A DNA stretch of 64,000 bases from NCBI RefSeq assembly GCF_013283195.1, contig NZ_JABEKT010000002.1:930001-994000 (forward strand). The letters run 5' to 3'. Position 1 is the stretch's first letter, and every line of letters starts with the position of its first letter. Below, one piece after another: positions 43,859 to 53,438 of the stretch. A program made the translations under genes and the position numbers. Below the pieces are notes generated by a model. That model saw only the letters and a list, made by a program, of their open reading frames with translations, did no database searches and was not told the origin of the DNA. Origin of the DNA: Ensifer adhaerens. GTDB lineage: Bacteria > Pseudomonadota > Alphaproteobacteria > Rhizobiales > Rhizobiaceae.

Positions 43859-44238
43859 GTGAATCTCCGATATCCAGAGCTTGCAACGACGGTGTTGGTT
43901 TCCCGCAGCTGCAGGCGTTGATAGGTGGCTTCGCTTGTTCACGAAATTGGCGCCAGATGCGGAACGCAGCGCGATCACTCTGAACGTGTCACTGCAATTT
44001 ATCAGAACTCAGGGGCATGGTCCCGGCGCACGTTGACGGGCGCACGGTACAAGTCACCGCCTTCCCATACGCATCGCATGAGGCGGACAGCTCCGAATGC
44101 AACGCCGGCCAGCGAAACATACACCATCATCCAACCCTGCCAAACACTGGAGTGGCATCTGTGCCGCCCTGTTGCAAAAAGTGACCTCGGTTTCGATGCC
44201 AGGAGTAGCGGAAAGGCACGCCCCCGTGATTGCGACGG
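43859..44238. other. Intergenic region with one short candidate ORF
   Basis: Apart from the 42-codon candidate listed next, nothing recognisable lies in this 380-bp stretch. Confidence 0.45.
44002..44130 (-). CDS. Candidate 42-residue membrane-associated protein
   Basis: A short frame begins MMVYVSLAGVAFGAVRLMRC and ends in a polar tail with DHAPEF, followed by TGA. The N-terminal half could form one membrane helix. A CAGGG precedes the ATG pair at 44130/44127. The codon pattern is rhizobium-like. No family recognised; it may be a chance frame. Confidence 0.4.
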   Translation of the reverse strand: MMVYVSLAGVAFGAVRLMRCVWEGGDLYRAPVNVRRDHAPEF

Positions 44239-44733
44239 TCAGGTTTCTCCAGCGGAGCCCGCGGCCTGAAAACGGACCTCGAACTCGCGCCGCAAGTTTC
44301 TCCTGACCTCGGCTGCGCGCTGGCGCTGTTTTCGCACGGCGGTTACGGGGTTGTACGGCGGCACGGCGGTCGGACGCCCCTCGGCGTCAACGGCGACCAT
44401 TGTGAAATAGCAGGAATTCGTGTGCCGGCGCTCGCCGGTACGGATGTTTTCGGCTTCGACGCGGATCCCGACTTCCATCGACGTCCGCCCGGCATGATTG
44501 ATCGAGGCGCGAAAGGTCACGAGCTCCCCGACATGGATCGGCTGGCGAAAGACGACCTGGTCCACCGACAGGGTCACTGCGTATTCCTGCGAATAGCGTG
44601 AGGCGCAGGAGAACGCCACGCGATCCAGGAGGTTCAGAAGGGCGCCGCCATGGACCTTGCCGCTGAAGTTGGCCATGTCGGGCGTCATCAAAACGACCAT
44701 TTCGAGCTCGCTGGTATCGTGTCCGGCTTCCAC
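44239..44733 (-). CDS. Acyl-CoA thioesterase, hotdog fold (copy 1)
   Basis: A 164-residue hotdog-fold acyl-CoA hydrolase (YciA-like). DMANFSGKVHGGALLNLLDRVAF, YAVTLSVDQVVFRQPIHVGELV (split across nt 44480-44670) and NSCYFTMVAVD are the family core. The start is GTG at 44733 with AGGAG upstream. A second copy lies at 53402-54004; 410 bp of DNA are shared, without indels. Copy 1 has the intact HGG motif and a C-terminal tail of ordinary length, so it is probably the original. Confidence 0.87.
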   Translation of the reverse strand: MEAGHDTSELEMVVLMTPDMANFSGKVHGGALLNLLDRVAFSCASRYSQEYAVTLSVDQVVFRQPIHVGELVTFRASINHAGRTSMEVGIRVEAENIRTGERRHTNSCYFTMVAVDAEGRPTAVPPYNPVTAVRKQRQRAAEVRRNLRREFEVRFQAAGSAGET

Positions 44734-44748
44734 GGCAACTCCTCTGGA
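44339..44748. repeat. 410-bp direct repeat, copy A
   Basis: This segment, covering most of the thioesterase gene and its ribosome binding site, matches 53610-54019 in the same orientation at a constant offset of 9271 bp, with scattered substitutions and no indels seen. Confidence 0.85.
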
Positions 44749-45388
44749 TTGGATTACAAGGCCCTCTTGGGCGACGTCCGGGCCGTCCTCCCGGAGGTCT
44801 GGCCGTCATCATATGCATTGCGACCCCTGGCTTGAAGTCCATTCCTCCAGCTTCTGCAGCCACGCGATCATGTTTCGACCTGGCTCGGTCGGGCGTCGGC
44901 CGTGACATGCGCCTTCGATGTGACGCGATGTTCCGGATGCTCTGCGGCAAAGACGATCTTTGGCCGGGCATTCGAACGGCGCTGCCTTGCGTGATGTCCG
45001 CGCCGCGCCAAGCGCGGCGGGCAGAACCGCTCCGTGAGCCTGGCGGCTTCGGCGTAGGGAGCGTACGGCGATACCGCATCTTCCCGCGGGCGATCGACCC
45101 AGAAAAGGGCCTGCGGTTGCAGCGAAAGCCCTTGAATTCCTCGCGCTCGCAACCTTTACTGGCAACGCGGGCGGATGCTGGCGTTGAGGAACGCCGCCGA
45201 ATGACGATCGAGGGGGCCATCGAACGCGCGCTTGGACCATTGTTTATTCCATGATCGCTCTCGGCGCCGCCTCTTCGGCGCTCACAGGGCGTTGATGCCT
45301 TTTTAGAGACTCGCGTTTTCCCGGGAGGACCGCTGCATTTTGCGACAGCGCCTCCCTATCCCTTATTCTTTTTTCAATATTGATCGTC
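44749..45388. other. Gene-free region upstream of the LytTR regulator
   Basis: Frames exist on both strands but none has a ribosome site, recognisable domain or coding bias. The last 100 bp must carry the promoter of the GAF-LytTR gene; its A+T-rich end (45361-45380) is compatible with this. Confidence 0.45.
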
Positions 45389-46372
45389 ATGAATGAGCAA
45401 TTTCACCCGTCCGACCTTTCCGATACTGCCCCGCCATACGAACTGATCGCGATTGCCGAATGTCTTCATCCCACGATGCGGCAGCCCTCGCACGACTGGG
45501 CGTATATGGCCGCCGCCCACCTCATCGGTTCGCCCGCCAACATTGCGATTGCGACCATTTTGGAAGAGACCGGCAAGCTTGCCGGTGCCGACAGGGCGTG
45601 GATGTTCGAGTACGATGCCGATTTTCTTCACTTCCGAAACACCGAGGAGTGGGTGCGCGGGGATGTCCCGTCGCATGTGACTGATCTGCAGCAGACGCCG
45701 GTGACGATGATCGGTTGGCTGCATCAATGGCTGGTCACGGGCAAAGCGGTGATGATCAACGATGTCGCCAATCTTCCGCGTCCTGCGCGCGCCCTGCAGG
45801 CGGAAATGCTCAGGCAGAACGACAAGAGCGTCCTTTGTGTCCCGGTCTTTCACGACTGCGTTCTGCGTGCCTGCATCGGCTTCGATGCGACCAGGACGAA
45901 ACGCCGGTGGCCGGTGGACGAGATCCACCAACTCGCCCGCTGTGCAAAGTTGATCGGGATCGCCCGCTACGGGCGAGCGCCGGTGGATGGCCGGCGGGAC
46001 GTGGTTGCCGGTAACGCGCTCAACGGTGCTGAACCGCTTGTGCATCTGCACATGCCGGGGCGCACGCGCGGCGTGCCATTGGCAGCGATCGTCGGACTGC
46101 GTTCGGCGAAGGACTACACGCAGATCTGGCTGAAAGACGAAGCAGCCGTGCTCGATCTGCGGCCGCTTTCATTCTGGATCGGCCTACTGCCGAAATCGAA
46201 CTTCCTGCGCATCCACCGAACGGCGGTGATAAACATATCGCATGTGACCGAGCTCGACCGTCACGCGGGCCCGACCAGGCAGGCGTGGACGGTGCGCCTG
46301 CGCAGATTCGAGCAGCCCTGGGCGGTATCGCGGCCTTACAGGCAGGAATTGCGCGGCCGGCTCGGGATTTGA
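45389..46372 (+). CDS. GAF-LytTR transcriptional regulator
   Basis: A 327-residue DNA-binding protein with an N-terminal GAF sensor domain (about residues 40-205; ILEETGKLAGADRAWMFEYD, LCVPVFHDCVLRACIGFDA) and a C-terminal LytTR domain (about 230-325; VGLRSAKDYTQIWLKD, FLRIHRTAVINISHV). No membrane segment or phosphoacceptor domain is present, so the GAF domain is the likely input. TTG 45380 could extend it by three residues. It is followed, 142 bp downstream, by the autotransporter gene, and a LytTR-type direct repeat lies in that gap. Confidence 0.88.
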   Translation: MNEQFHPSDLSDTAPPYELIAIAECLHPTMRQPSHDWAYMAAAHLIGSPANIAIATILEETGKLAGADRAWMFEYDADFLHFRNTEEWVRGDVPSHVTDLQQTPVTMIGWLHQWLVTGKAVMINDVANLPRPARALQAEMLRQNDKSVLCVPVFHDCVLRACIGFDATRTKRRWPVDEIHQLARCAKLIGIARYGRAPVDGRRDVVAGNALNGAEPLVHLHMPGRTRGVPLAAIVGLRSAKDYTQIWLKDEAAVLDLRPLSFWIGLLPKSNFLRIHRTAVINISHVTELDRHAGPTRQAWTVRLRRFEQPWAVSRPYRQELRGRLGI

Positions 46373-46402
46373 GATTTTCCACAGCCGTAACCCCCTCGCT
46401 TT

Positions 46403-46436
46403 GTTGCTTCGTCGAACCTGTAGGTTGTTTCGTCGA
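46403..46436 (+). promoter_or_regulatory. Direct repeat, probable LytTR binding site
   Basis: GTTGCTTCGTCGA at 46403-46415 and GTTGTTTCGTCGA at 46424-46436 differ at one base and are 21 bp apart. LytTR proteins bind two direct repeats about 21-22 bp apart. It lies directly between the GAF-LytTR gene and the autotransporter gene, about 80 bp before the latter's start. Confidence 0.68.
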
Positions 46437-46514
46437 TATGGCATTGCTGCTTTAGAGTTGCCGTGCAAGCCAGCTTCCTGGGAAATTTTAGGGTATTGGG
46501 CGGAGGGCAAGCCT

Positions 46515-49500
46515 TTGAAAAAAAATAATAGTACTATTCAGGGCTTGGCCAGCAGCCGCCGCGGCGATGAACTGCCCTTGCGCCGGCGCCGGCCTGTGCT
46601 GCTCAGCGGCACGGCCCTGTGGATGTTCGCGGCATCGGGTCTTGCTCTCGGCATGGTTGCTTCCGCGCCGGTCGCGCAGGCGGGTGGAAAGGGCGGTGAC
46701 GGCGGCAGCACGATCGGCACGGGCGGTGGTGTCGACGGAAACTTGCAAGGTACGCCAGGCGTCGCGGCGTTCGCTTCCGGAAACGGCGGCGGCGGCGGCG
46801 GGCCGGGTGCGGCTGGTGGTGCGGGAAGCCAGAGCGGAGCAGGGGTTGCCGGCAGTGGTGGTGCCGGTGGGACCGGCGGCAGCCCGAACGGAGCGACGGG
46901 CGGAACCGGCACCGGCAGCGGCGGCGACTTTGGCGGCGGCGGCGGTGGCGGTGGCGGTGCGCACGGCAGCGTCGGCATCGCAGCCGGTCGCGGTGGCGAT
47001 GGCGGCACCTCGTCGAACGGCGACGGCGGCGGCGGCGGCGCCGGCGGCTACGGCCGGATTGTTGCCGCTGGTGGCACGGACAGCATAACGGGCACGGCCG
47101 TTTCAGGCGGACAGGGTGGCAACGGCGGCAATGGTGGTGCAGCGACGGGCGGCATCGGACTTGGCGGCAGCGGTGGTGACGGCGGCGATGGCGCGGCACT
47201 GGTCAATGGTGGAACATTGACGGTGAACACCAACGTGACGGGCGGTGCCGGTGGCAACGGTGGTGCAGGCGGTCAGCTGTCAGAGAAGCGCAATGGCGAC
47301 GGCGGCCACGGTATCAGCGCGCTGAACGGCGGTACGGTGAACGTCAACGGCACTGTGTGGGGCGGTCTGGCCGGAACGGGCGGGACAGGCGGCGTGGGCG
47401 GTTCGGGCCTCTTCGGACGCGATCTGATTGTGAACCTGGGTGCTTCCGGCTCCATCAACGGGCAACCCGGTGGCAATGCCATGACCTTTGATGGCGGCGC
47501 CAACACATTCCGTTTTCTGGCCACGTCCCCCGGCCTTTTTGGCAACATTGCAATCAACAATTCCGCCAGCCTGACGATTGAGCAGAGCAGCAACGGTAGT
47601 CTGAGCAGTGCGATTACGGGCAACGGGTCGCTTAGCAAAACCGGCAGCGGCACGCTGACACTGGGTGGGATGAACACCTATACCGGTGCAACGTCGATCG
47701 CGGCGGGCGGTACGCTTGCCCTGTCCGGCCAGGGCCGGATCAACGCCTCAAGCGGCCTGACGGCCGACGGCATCTTCGACGTCTCGGCGGCGGGCGCACC
47801 GTCGGTAAAGTCGATTGTCGGCAGCGGCCAGGTGGAGCTCGGCACCAAGACGCTGAATATCACCAATGCGATCGGTACGTTCTCCGGCGCGATCAACGGC
47901 AGCGGCGGCATTTCGGTCAAGGCCGGCACCCAGATCCTGACAGGTGTCAACACCTTTACCGGTCAGGTGGGTACGGACGCCGGTGCGACGTTGCAGATCG
48001 GCAATGGCGGTGCGGGCGGTTCACTCGTAGGGAACATCAGCAATACCGGCGCGGTGGTCTTCAACAGTTCCAGCAGCTTGCTCTATGGTGGGTCGATTAC
48101 CGGCAATGGTACGTTCTCGCAGATCGGCACGGGTACGCTGACGCTGACGGCGACCAACAGTACGGCTGGCGCGGTAACGATCGGCACGGGCAGCACGCTG
48201 CAGCTCGGCAATGGCGGCACGACCGGCTGGATCGGCGGCAGCGGCAATTTCCTCGGTGTGATCACCAACAACGGCACGCTCGTCTACAACCGCTCGGACA
48301 ATATCAGCCATGCCGGCACGTTCGGCGGCAGCGGAACGATCACGCAGGCCGGAACCGGCAAGCTGACGCTGACGGGAAACAATTCGCTGTTCGCTGGCTC
48401 AACGTCGGTGACGGCGGGCACAGCACTTATCAACGGCCAGCTTGGCGGCAACGTCAATGTCGGCTCCGGCGGTACGCTCGGCGGATCGGGCCGGATCGGC
48501 GGCGGTGTCACCGTCAATGGCACACTTTCCGCCGGCACCAGCCCGGGCACGCTCACGATTGGCGGCGATCTGACGCTGAATGCGGGCTCCACATCGGTGT
48601 TCGAGATGGGCGCGCACGGCCTCGTCGGCAGTGCCGGCAACAACGATCTGGTGAAGGTCGGCGGTAACCTGACGCTCGGCGGCGTGCTGAACGCCCAAGT
48701 GGCGTCGGCCGGTTTTTACCGGCTGTTCGAATATGACGGTTCGCTCACGGGCAGTTTTGTCGCGACGAATGCGACATCGACGGCGCCGAGTTTCACCGTT
48801 GCCAGCCATGAGGTCCAGACAGGCATTGCCAAGCAGGTCAATCTCTCTGTGCTCGGCACCGGCCAGACGATGCACTTCTGGGACGGCGCGGACACGACCG
48901 GCAACGGCGCGGTCAACGGCGGCGCCGGCACCTGGTCTTCGACAGGGACCAACTGGACCGGCTCGCCAGCGCGCTCCAGTATCAACGGCAGCTTCGGCGG
49001 ATCGGTCGGCGTGTTTGCCGGTGCGAACGGCGGTGTCGTCGATGTTATCGGCACGCAGAGCTTCGACACGCTGCAGTTTTCTGCCACGACCGGTGGTACA
49101 GGCTACACCCTCAATGGCGACGCGCTGACCTTCAATCCGGCAAGCGGCACGGCCGCAATGATCAATGTCGCCAGCGGCGTTTCAGCCACGATTGGCTCGG
49201 TGCTGCAGGATGGCGGGGCCGGTCGCGGGCTCAACAAGGTCGGCGACGGCACGCTGACGCTGAAGGGCGCGAACACCTACACTGGCGCGACGAGCATCAA
49301 CGCGGGCGGCACGGTGGCTTTGTCCGGACCGGGCAGCATTAGCACCTCGAGCGGCCTGAAGGCCGACGGCATCTTCGACGTTTCCGCAGCGAACGCGGCG
49401 CAGGTCAAGTCGCTTACCGGCAGTGGCCGGGTCGTGCTCGGCAGCAACACGCTTGATATCAGCAACGCCACGGGCACATTCGCGGGCGCGATCACCGGCA

Positions 49501-52500
49501 CCGGCGGGGTCAACATCGCGGCCGGCACGCAGGTTCTGACCGCCGCCAGTACCTATACCGGTGCGACGACGGTCGCGGCGGGTAGCACGCTGGCGCTTTC
49601 GAACCAGGGCCGGATCAACACCTCGAGCGGATTGACGGCGAACGGTATCTTCGACATCTCGGCGGCTGGCGCCCCGGGGGTCACGTCGCTGGCCGGCAGC
49701 GGCCAGGTTGTGCTCGGCAGCAAGTGGCTGGCCATCAGCAACGCGGCCGGTACGTTCTCCGGTGCGATCAACGGCACCGGCGGCATTTCTGTCAATGGCG
49801 GCACCCAGGTTCTGACCGGTGCCAACAACTTTACCGGCAGTGCGGTGACAAATACCGGTGCGACGCTGCAGATCGGCGACGGCGGCGCAGCTGGCTCGAT
49901 CGTATCGGACGTCTTCAACAACGGCGCGGTGGTCTTCAATCGTTCCGGCAACTTGACCTATGGCGGCTCGATCACTGGCGACGGAACGTTCTCGCAGATC
50001 GGCGCGGGCACGTTGACGCTGACGGCAGACAGCAGCACGGACGGTGCGGTAACGATCGGTGCGGGCAGCACGCTGCAGCTCGGCAATGGCGGCACGACCG
50101 GCTGGGTCGGTGGCACGGGCTCGATCGCCAACAACGGCGCGCTCGTCTACAACCGCTCGAACGATGTAGTCTACGCCGGCGCTGTCTCGGGCAACGGCAC
50201 ACTGACCCAGGCGGGCACGGGCAAGCTGACGTTGACGGGCGACAATTCGCTGTTCAACGGCGCAACGTCCGTGACGTCGGGCACGACCTACGTAAACGGC
50301 AAGATTGGCGGCAACGTCAATGTGGGTACCGGCGGCACGCTCGGCGGGTCGGGCGAGGTCGGGGGCGACGTCACGGTCGATGGCACGCTTTCGGCCGGCA
50401 ACAGCCCGGGCACGTTGACGATCGCTGGCGATCTTACACTCGGCGCTGGATCCACGTCGGTGTTCGAGCTGAACACGCCCGGCCTCGTCGGCAGCACCGA
50501 CAACGATCTGGTGAAGGTTGGCGGCAACCTGACGCTCGGCGGCGCGCTGGACGCTCGGGTGGCTTCGGCCGGTTATTACCGGCTGTTCGAGTATGACGGT
50601 ACTCTCATGGGCAGTTTTGCCTCGACGACTGCCACATCGACGGCGCCAGGCTTTACGGTTGCCAGCCATCAGGTCCAGACGGCCATCGCCAAGCAGGTCA
50701 ATCTGTCGGTGCTCGGCACCGGCCAGACGATGCAGTTCTGGGACGGTGCGGACACGACAGGTAATGGTTCGGTCAACGGCGGCACCGGCACCTGGACGTC
50801 TGCCGGCACCAACTGGACTGGCGACCCGCTGAATGCCGGCGTCAACGGAACCTTCGGCGGATCCGTCGGCGTCTTTGCCGGCGCCACCGGCGGCACCGTC
50901 AACGTCGTCGGCACGCAGAGCTTCGACACGCTGCAGTTCTCCGCGACGACGGATGGCACCGGCTACGTCATCAATGGCGGCGCGCTCGCCTTCAACCCGG
51001 CGAGCGGCACGGCGGCGACGATCAATGTCGGCATTGGCGTGACGACGACGATCGGCACGGTGCTGCAGAATGGTGGGACCGGCAGTGGCCTCAACAAGGT
51101 GGGCAGCGGCACGCTGACGCTGACGGGCATGAACACCTATACCGGTGCAACGAGTATTGCCGCTGGCGGCACGCTGGCGCTCTCGGGCCAGGGTCGAATC
51201 AACGCCTCGAGCGGCTTGACCGCCAACGGCACCTTCGACGTATCGGCGGCCGCATCGGCGCAGATCAAGTCGCTCACCGGCAGCGGCCAGGTTGTGCTCG
51301 GCAGCCAGACGCTGCTGATCAACAATGCTACGGGCACCTTCTCCGGCGCGATCAACGGTACCGGCGGCATCTCGGTCAATGCCGGCAAGCAGGTCCTGAC
51401 CGGCACAAACGGCTTTGCCGGCGGCGCCGGTATCGCCCAGGGCGCGACGCTACAGGTCGGCGATGGCGGCACGGGCGGTTCGCTTGCATCCAATGTCACG
51501 AACTTCGGCGCGCTCGTCTTCAACAGCTCCGCCAACACGACCTATGCGGGCTCGATCAGCGGCCCCGGCTCGTTCTCTCAGATCGGCAGCGGCACGCTGA
51601 CCCTGACGGCAACCAGCAGCAGTCGCGGCCCGGTCACGATCGGTACGGGCAGCACGCTGCAGCTCGGCAATGGCGGCACGACCGGCTGGATTGGCGGCAC
51701 CGGCAACTTTGCCGGCTCGATCACCAACAACGGCACGCTGATCTACAACCGCTCCAACGACGTCAGCTATGCCGGTACATTCACCGGCACCGGCGCGCTC
51801 ACCCAAACGGGAACGGGCAAACTGACCTTGACGGGCGTCAACACCTTCACAGGCGATACGGCCGTCAAGTCGGGGACCCTCGTCGTCAATGGTTCTTCGG
51901 TGAACTCGCGCCTGACCACCATCCATCGCGGCGCACGCCTCGGCGGTACCGGCACGATCGGAAACACGACCATTCTGAGTGGCGGCGTCCATGCACCGGG
52001 CAATTCGATCGGCACACAGACGATTGCCGGCAACTATACCAACAACGGCGTCCTGCAGATCGAAGGCACGCCTTCAATCACCGACAAGCTGATCGTGACG
52101 GGCAACGTCGACATATCAGGCGCGACGCTCGATCTCCTGCTTTCGCCCAATACGGCGGCAAGCTGGAATCCGGTCAACGGCCCGTTCATCCTCATCGACA
52201 AGCAGAGTTCGGGCGCGATCACCGGCACCTTTGCTTCGATCGTCGACAACCTGGTGTTCCTCGATCCCACCGTCGAATACAGCGGCGGCGACGGCAACGA
52301 TCTGTCGCTCAAGCTGACCCGCAACGACATCAGCTTTGCCAGCACCGGTCGGACACGCAATCAGATCGCCACTGCTGGCGGTATCGATGGCTTGGGCATG
52401 GCAAACCCGGTCTTCAACGCGATTGCGTTTGCCGCAACGCCTGAAGCAGCGCGGGCCGCCTTCGACCTGCTTTCCGGCGAAGTGCACAGCTCCTTCCAGT

Positions 52501-53438
52501 CGATCCTGATCGAGGACAGCCGGTTCCTGCGTGATGCTGCAAACGATCGCCTGCGCTCGGTGCTTGGGGCCGTGGGAGCCAAACAGTCTTCCGGAAGCGG
52601 CACCGAGGCCGATATGGGTGAGCTCGCCATCTGGTCCCAGGGCTTTGGTTCCTGGGGGCGCTGGGATGGCGATGGCAACGCGGCCAAGGCAGATCGATCC
52701 ATCGGCGGCTTCTTCGTCGGTGCCGATACGCAGGTGGACGAATGGACCGTCGGTGCGCTTGCCGGCTACTCGCGCTCCTCGATGGATGTCGACGCGCGGT
52801 TCTCCTCTGCCACGTCCGACAACTATCATCTCGGGCTCTATGCCGGCGGACAATGGGGTGACGCTTCGCTGCGCACGGGTGCTGCCTATAGCTGGCACGA
52901 CATCGAGACGAGCCGCTCCATTTCGTTCCCGGGCTTCTCTGACAGTCTCAATGCCGACTATAGTGCCGGCACTGGCCAGGTCTTCGGCGAGTTTGCCTAT
53001 GCCGTCAAAACCGGAGCAGTCGATTTGGAGCCGTTCGCCAATCTCGCCTATGTCCACCTCAACCGCGACGGCTTCGCCGAACATGGCGGGGCAGCAGCGC
53101 TCGTTGGCAAGGATGCCTCGCAGGATACGACGTTCACCACACTGGGTCTGCGCGCAGCCAGCAGCTTCGATCTCGGCGGCGTGTTGGCGACAGCGCGTGG
53201 CACGGTTGGCTGGAAGCACGCCTTTGGCGACACGCTGCCGCTGTCGTCGAACGGGTTCTCGTCAACGAGCACGTTTGTCATCGCCGGCGTTCCGATCGCC
53301 GAGAATGCAGCGGTGCTTGAGGCCGGCCTCGACTTTGCGCTTACGCCGGAGGCCAATCTCGGACTGATCTACGCTGGACAGTTCGCCAGCGGCGTCAGCG
53401 ATCAGACGTTCAAGGCAAACCTGAGCCTCAAGTTCTGA
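46515..53438 (+). CDS. Giant autotransporter adhesin with Gly-rich head and beta-strand repeats
   Basis: A 2307-residue type V-secreted protein. The likely start is TTG 46515 (LKKNNSTIQG), with GGAGG at 46502-46506, giving an extended signal peptide: a charged stretch with RRRR, a hydrophobic core and cleavage near AQAGG. A Gly-rich region of GGxGG repeats covers about residues 60-300. A passenger of autotransporter-associated beta-strand repeats (NTYTGATSIAAGGTLALSG type) follows, then a linker and a 12-strand beta-barrel from about residue 2030 ending in the canonical phenylalanine. No cysteine was seen in the mature protein. It should be displayed on the surface, probably for adhesion or aggregation. 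Confidence 0.92.
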   Translation: MKKNNSTIQGLASSRRGDELPLRRRRPVLLSGTALWMFAASGLALGMVASAPVAQAGGKGGDGGSTIGTGGGVDGNLQGTPGVAAFASGNGGGGGGPGAAGGAGSQSGAGVAGSGGAGGTGGSPNGATGGTGTGSGGDFGGGGGGGGGAHGSVGIAAGRGGDGGTSSNGDGGGGGAGGYGRIVAAGGTDSITGTAVSGGQGGNGGNGGAATGGIGLGGSGGDGGDGAALVNGGTLTVNTNVTGGAGGNGGAGGQLSEKRNGDGGHGISALNGGTVNVNGTVWGGLAGTGGTGGVGGSGLFGRDLIVNLGASGSINGQPGGNAMTFDGGANTFRFLATSPGLFGNIAINNSASLTIEQSSNGSLSSAITGNGSLSKTGSGTLTLGGMNTYTGATSIAAGGTLALSGQGRINASSGLTADGIFDVSAAGAPSVKSIVGSGQVELGTKTLNITNAIGTFSGAINGSGGISVKAGTQILTGVNTFTGQVGTDAGATLQIGNGGAGGSLVGNISNTGAVVFNSSSSLLYGGSITGNGTFSQIGTGTLTLTATNSTAGAVTIGTGSTLQLGNGGTTGWIGGSGNFLGVITNNGTLVYNRSDNISHAGTFGGSGTITQAGTGKLTLTGNNSLFAGSTSVTAGTALINGQLGGNVNVGSGGTLGGSGRIGGGVTVNGTLSAGTSPGTLTIGGDLTLNAGSTSVFEMGAHGLVGSAGNNDLVKVGGNLTLGGVLNAQVASAGFYRLFEYDGSLTGSFVATNATSTAPSFTVASHEVQTGIAKQVNLSVLGTGQTMHFWDGADTTGNGAVNGGAGTWSSTGTNWTGSPARSSINGSFGGSVGVFAGANGGVVDVIGTQSFDTLQFSATTGGTGYTLNGDALTFNPASGTAAMINVASGVSATIGSVLQDGGAGRGLNKVGDGTLTLKGANTYTGATSINAGGTVALSGPGSISTSSGLKADGIFDVSAANAAQVKSLTGSGRVVLGSNTLDISNATGTFAGAITGTGGVNIAAGTQVLTAASTYTGATTVAAGSTLALSNQGRINTSSGLTANGIFDISAAGAPGVTSLAGSGQVVLGSKWLAISNAAGTFSGAINGTGGISVNGGTQVLTGANNFTGSAVTNTGATLQIGDGGAAGSIVSDVFNNGAVVFNRSGNLTYGGSITGDGTFSQIGAGTLTLTADSSTDGAVTIGAGSTLQLGNGGTTGWVGGTGSIANNGALVYNRSNDVVYAGAVSGNGTLTQAGTGKLTLTGDNSLFNGATSVTSGTTYVNGKIGGNVNVGTGGTLGGSGEVGGDVTVDGTLSAGNSPGTLTIAGDLTLGAGSTSVFELNTPGLVGSTDNDLVKVGGNLTLGGALDARVASAGYYRLFEYDGTLMGSFASTTATSTAPGFTVASHQVQTAIAKQVNLSVLGTGQTMQFWDGADTTGNGSVNGGTGTWTSAGTNWTGDPLNAGVNGTFGGSVGVFAGATGGTVNVVGTQSFDTLQFSATTDGTGYVINGGALAFNPASGTAATINVGIGVTTTIGTVLQNGGTGSGLNKVGSGTLTLTGMNTYTGATSIAAGGTLALSGQGRINASSGLTANGTFDVSAAASAQIKSLTGSGQVVLGSQTLLINNATGTFSGAINGTGGISVNAGKQVLTGTNGFAGGAGIAQGATLQVGDGGTGGSLASNVTNFGALVFNSSANTTYAGSISGPGSFSQIGSGTLTLTATSSSRGPVTIGTGSTLQLGNGGTTGWIGGTGNFAGSITNNGTLIYNRSNDVSYAGTFTGTGALTQTGTGKLTLTGVNTFTGDTAVKSGTLVVNGSSVNSRLTTIHRGARLGGTGTIGNTTILSGGVHAPGNSIGTQTIAGNYTNNGVLQIEGTPSITDKLIVTGNVDISGATLDLLLSPNTAASWNPVNGPFILIDKQSSGAITGTFASIVDNLVFLDPTVEYSGGDGNDLSLKLTRNDISFASTGRTRNQIATAGGIDGLGMANPVFNAIAFAATPEAARAAFDLLSGEVHSSFQSILIEDSRFLRDAANDRLRSVLGAVGAKQSSGSGTEADMGELAIWSQGFGSWGRWDGDGNAAKADRSIGGFFVGADTQVDEWTVGALAGYSRSSMDVDARFSSATSDNYHLGLYAGGQWGDASLRTGAAYSWHDIETSRSISFPGFSDSLNADYSAGTGQVFGEFAYAVKTGAVDLEPFANLAYVHLNRDGFAEHGGAAALVGKDASQDTTFTTLGLRAASSFDLGGVLATARGTVGWKHAFGDTLPLSSNGFSSTSTFVIAGVPIAENAAVLEAGLDFALTPEANLGLIYAGQFASGVSDQTFKANLSLKF
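47640..51850 (+). repeat. Internal super-repeats of the autotransporter passenger
   Basis: Large blocks recur within the passenger: the TYTGATS-type motif near 47670, 49270, 49550 and 51130; the TLQLGNGGTTGWIGG-type motif near 48200, 50070 and 51650; and the GQTMxFWDGADTTGNG motif near 48860 and 50720. The 48.86 and 50.72 kb blocks lie about 1860 bp apart. Together they suggest past tandem duplication of about 1.6-1.9 kb units. Confidence 0.8.

Noticed and set aside
44809-45254. Frames of about 140 codons on both strands upstream of the LytTR regulator
   Set aside because: They overlap each other, carry Arg/Cys-rich composition typical of shadow frames in G+C-rich DNA, and show no family motif.
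46538-47200. Long Pro- and Arg-rich frames opposite the autotransporter's Gly-rich region
   Set aside because: They are the mirror of GGC/GGT codon runs and not real proteins.
49182-50669. A 495-codon frame on the opposite strand of the autotransporter
   Set aside because: Produced by repetitive passenger codons; no start context or domain.
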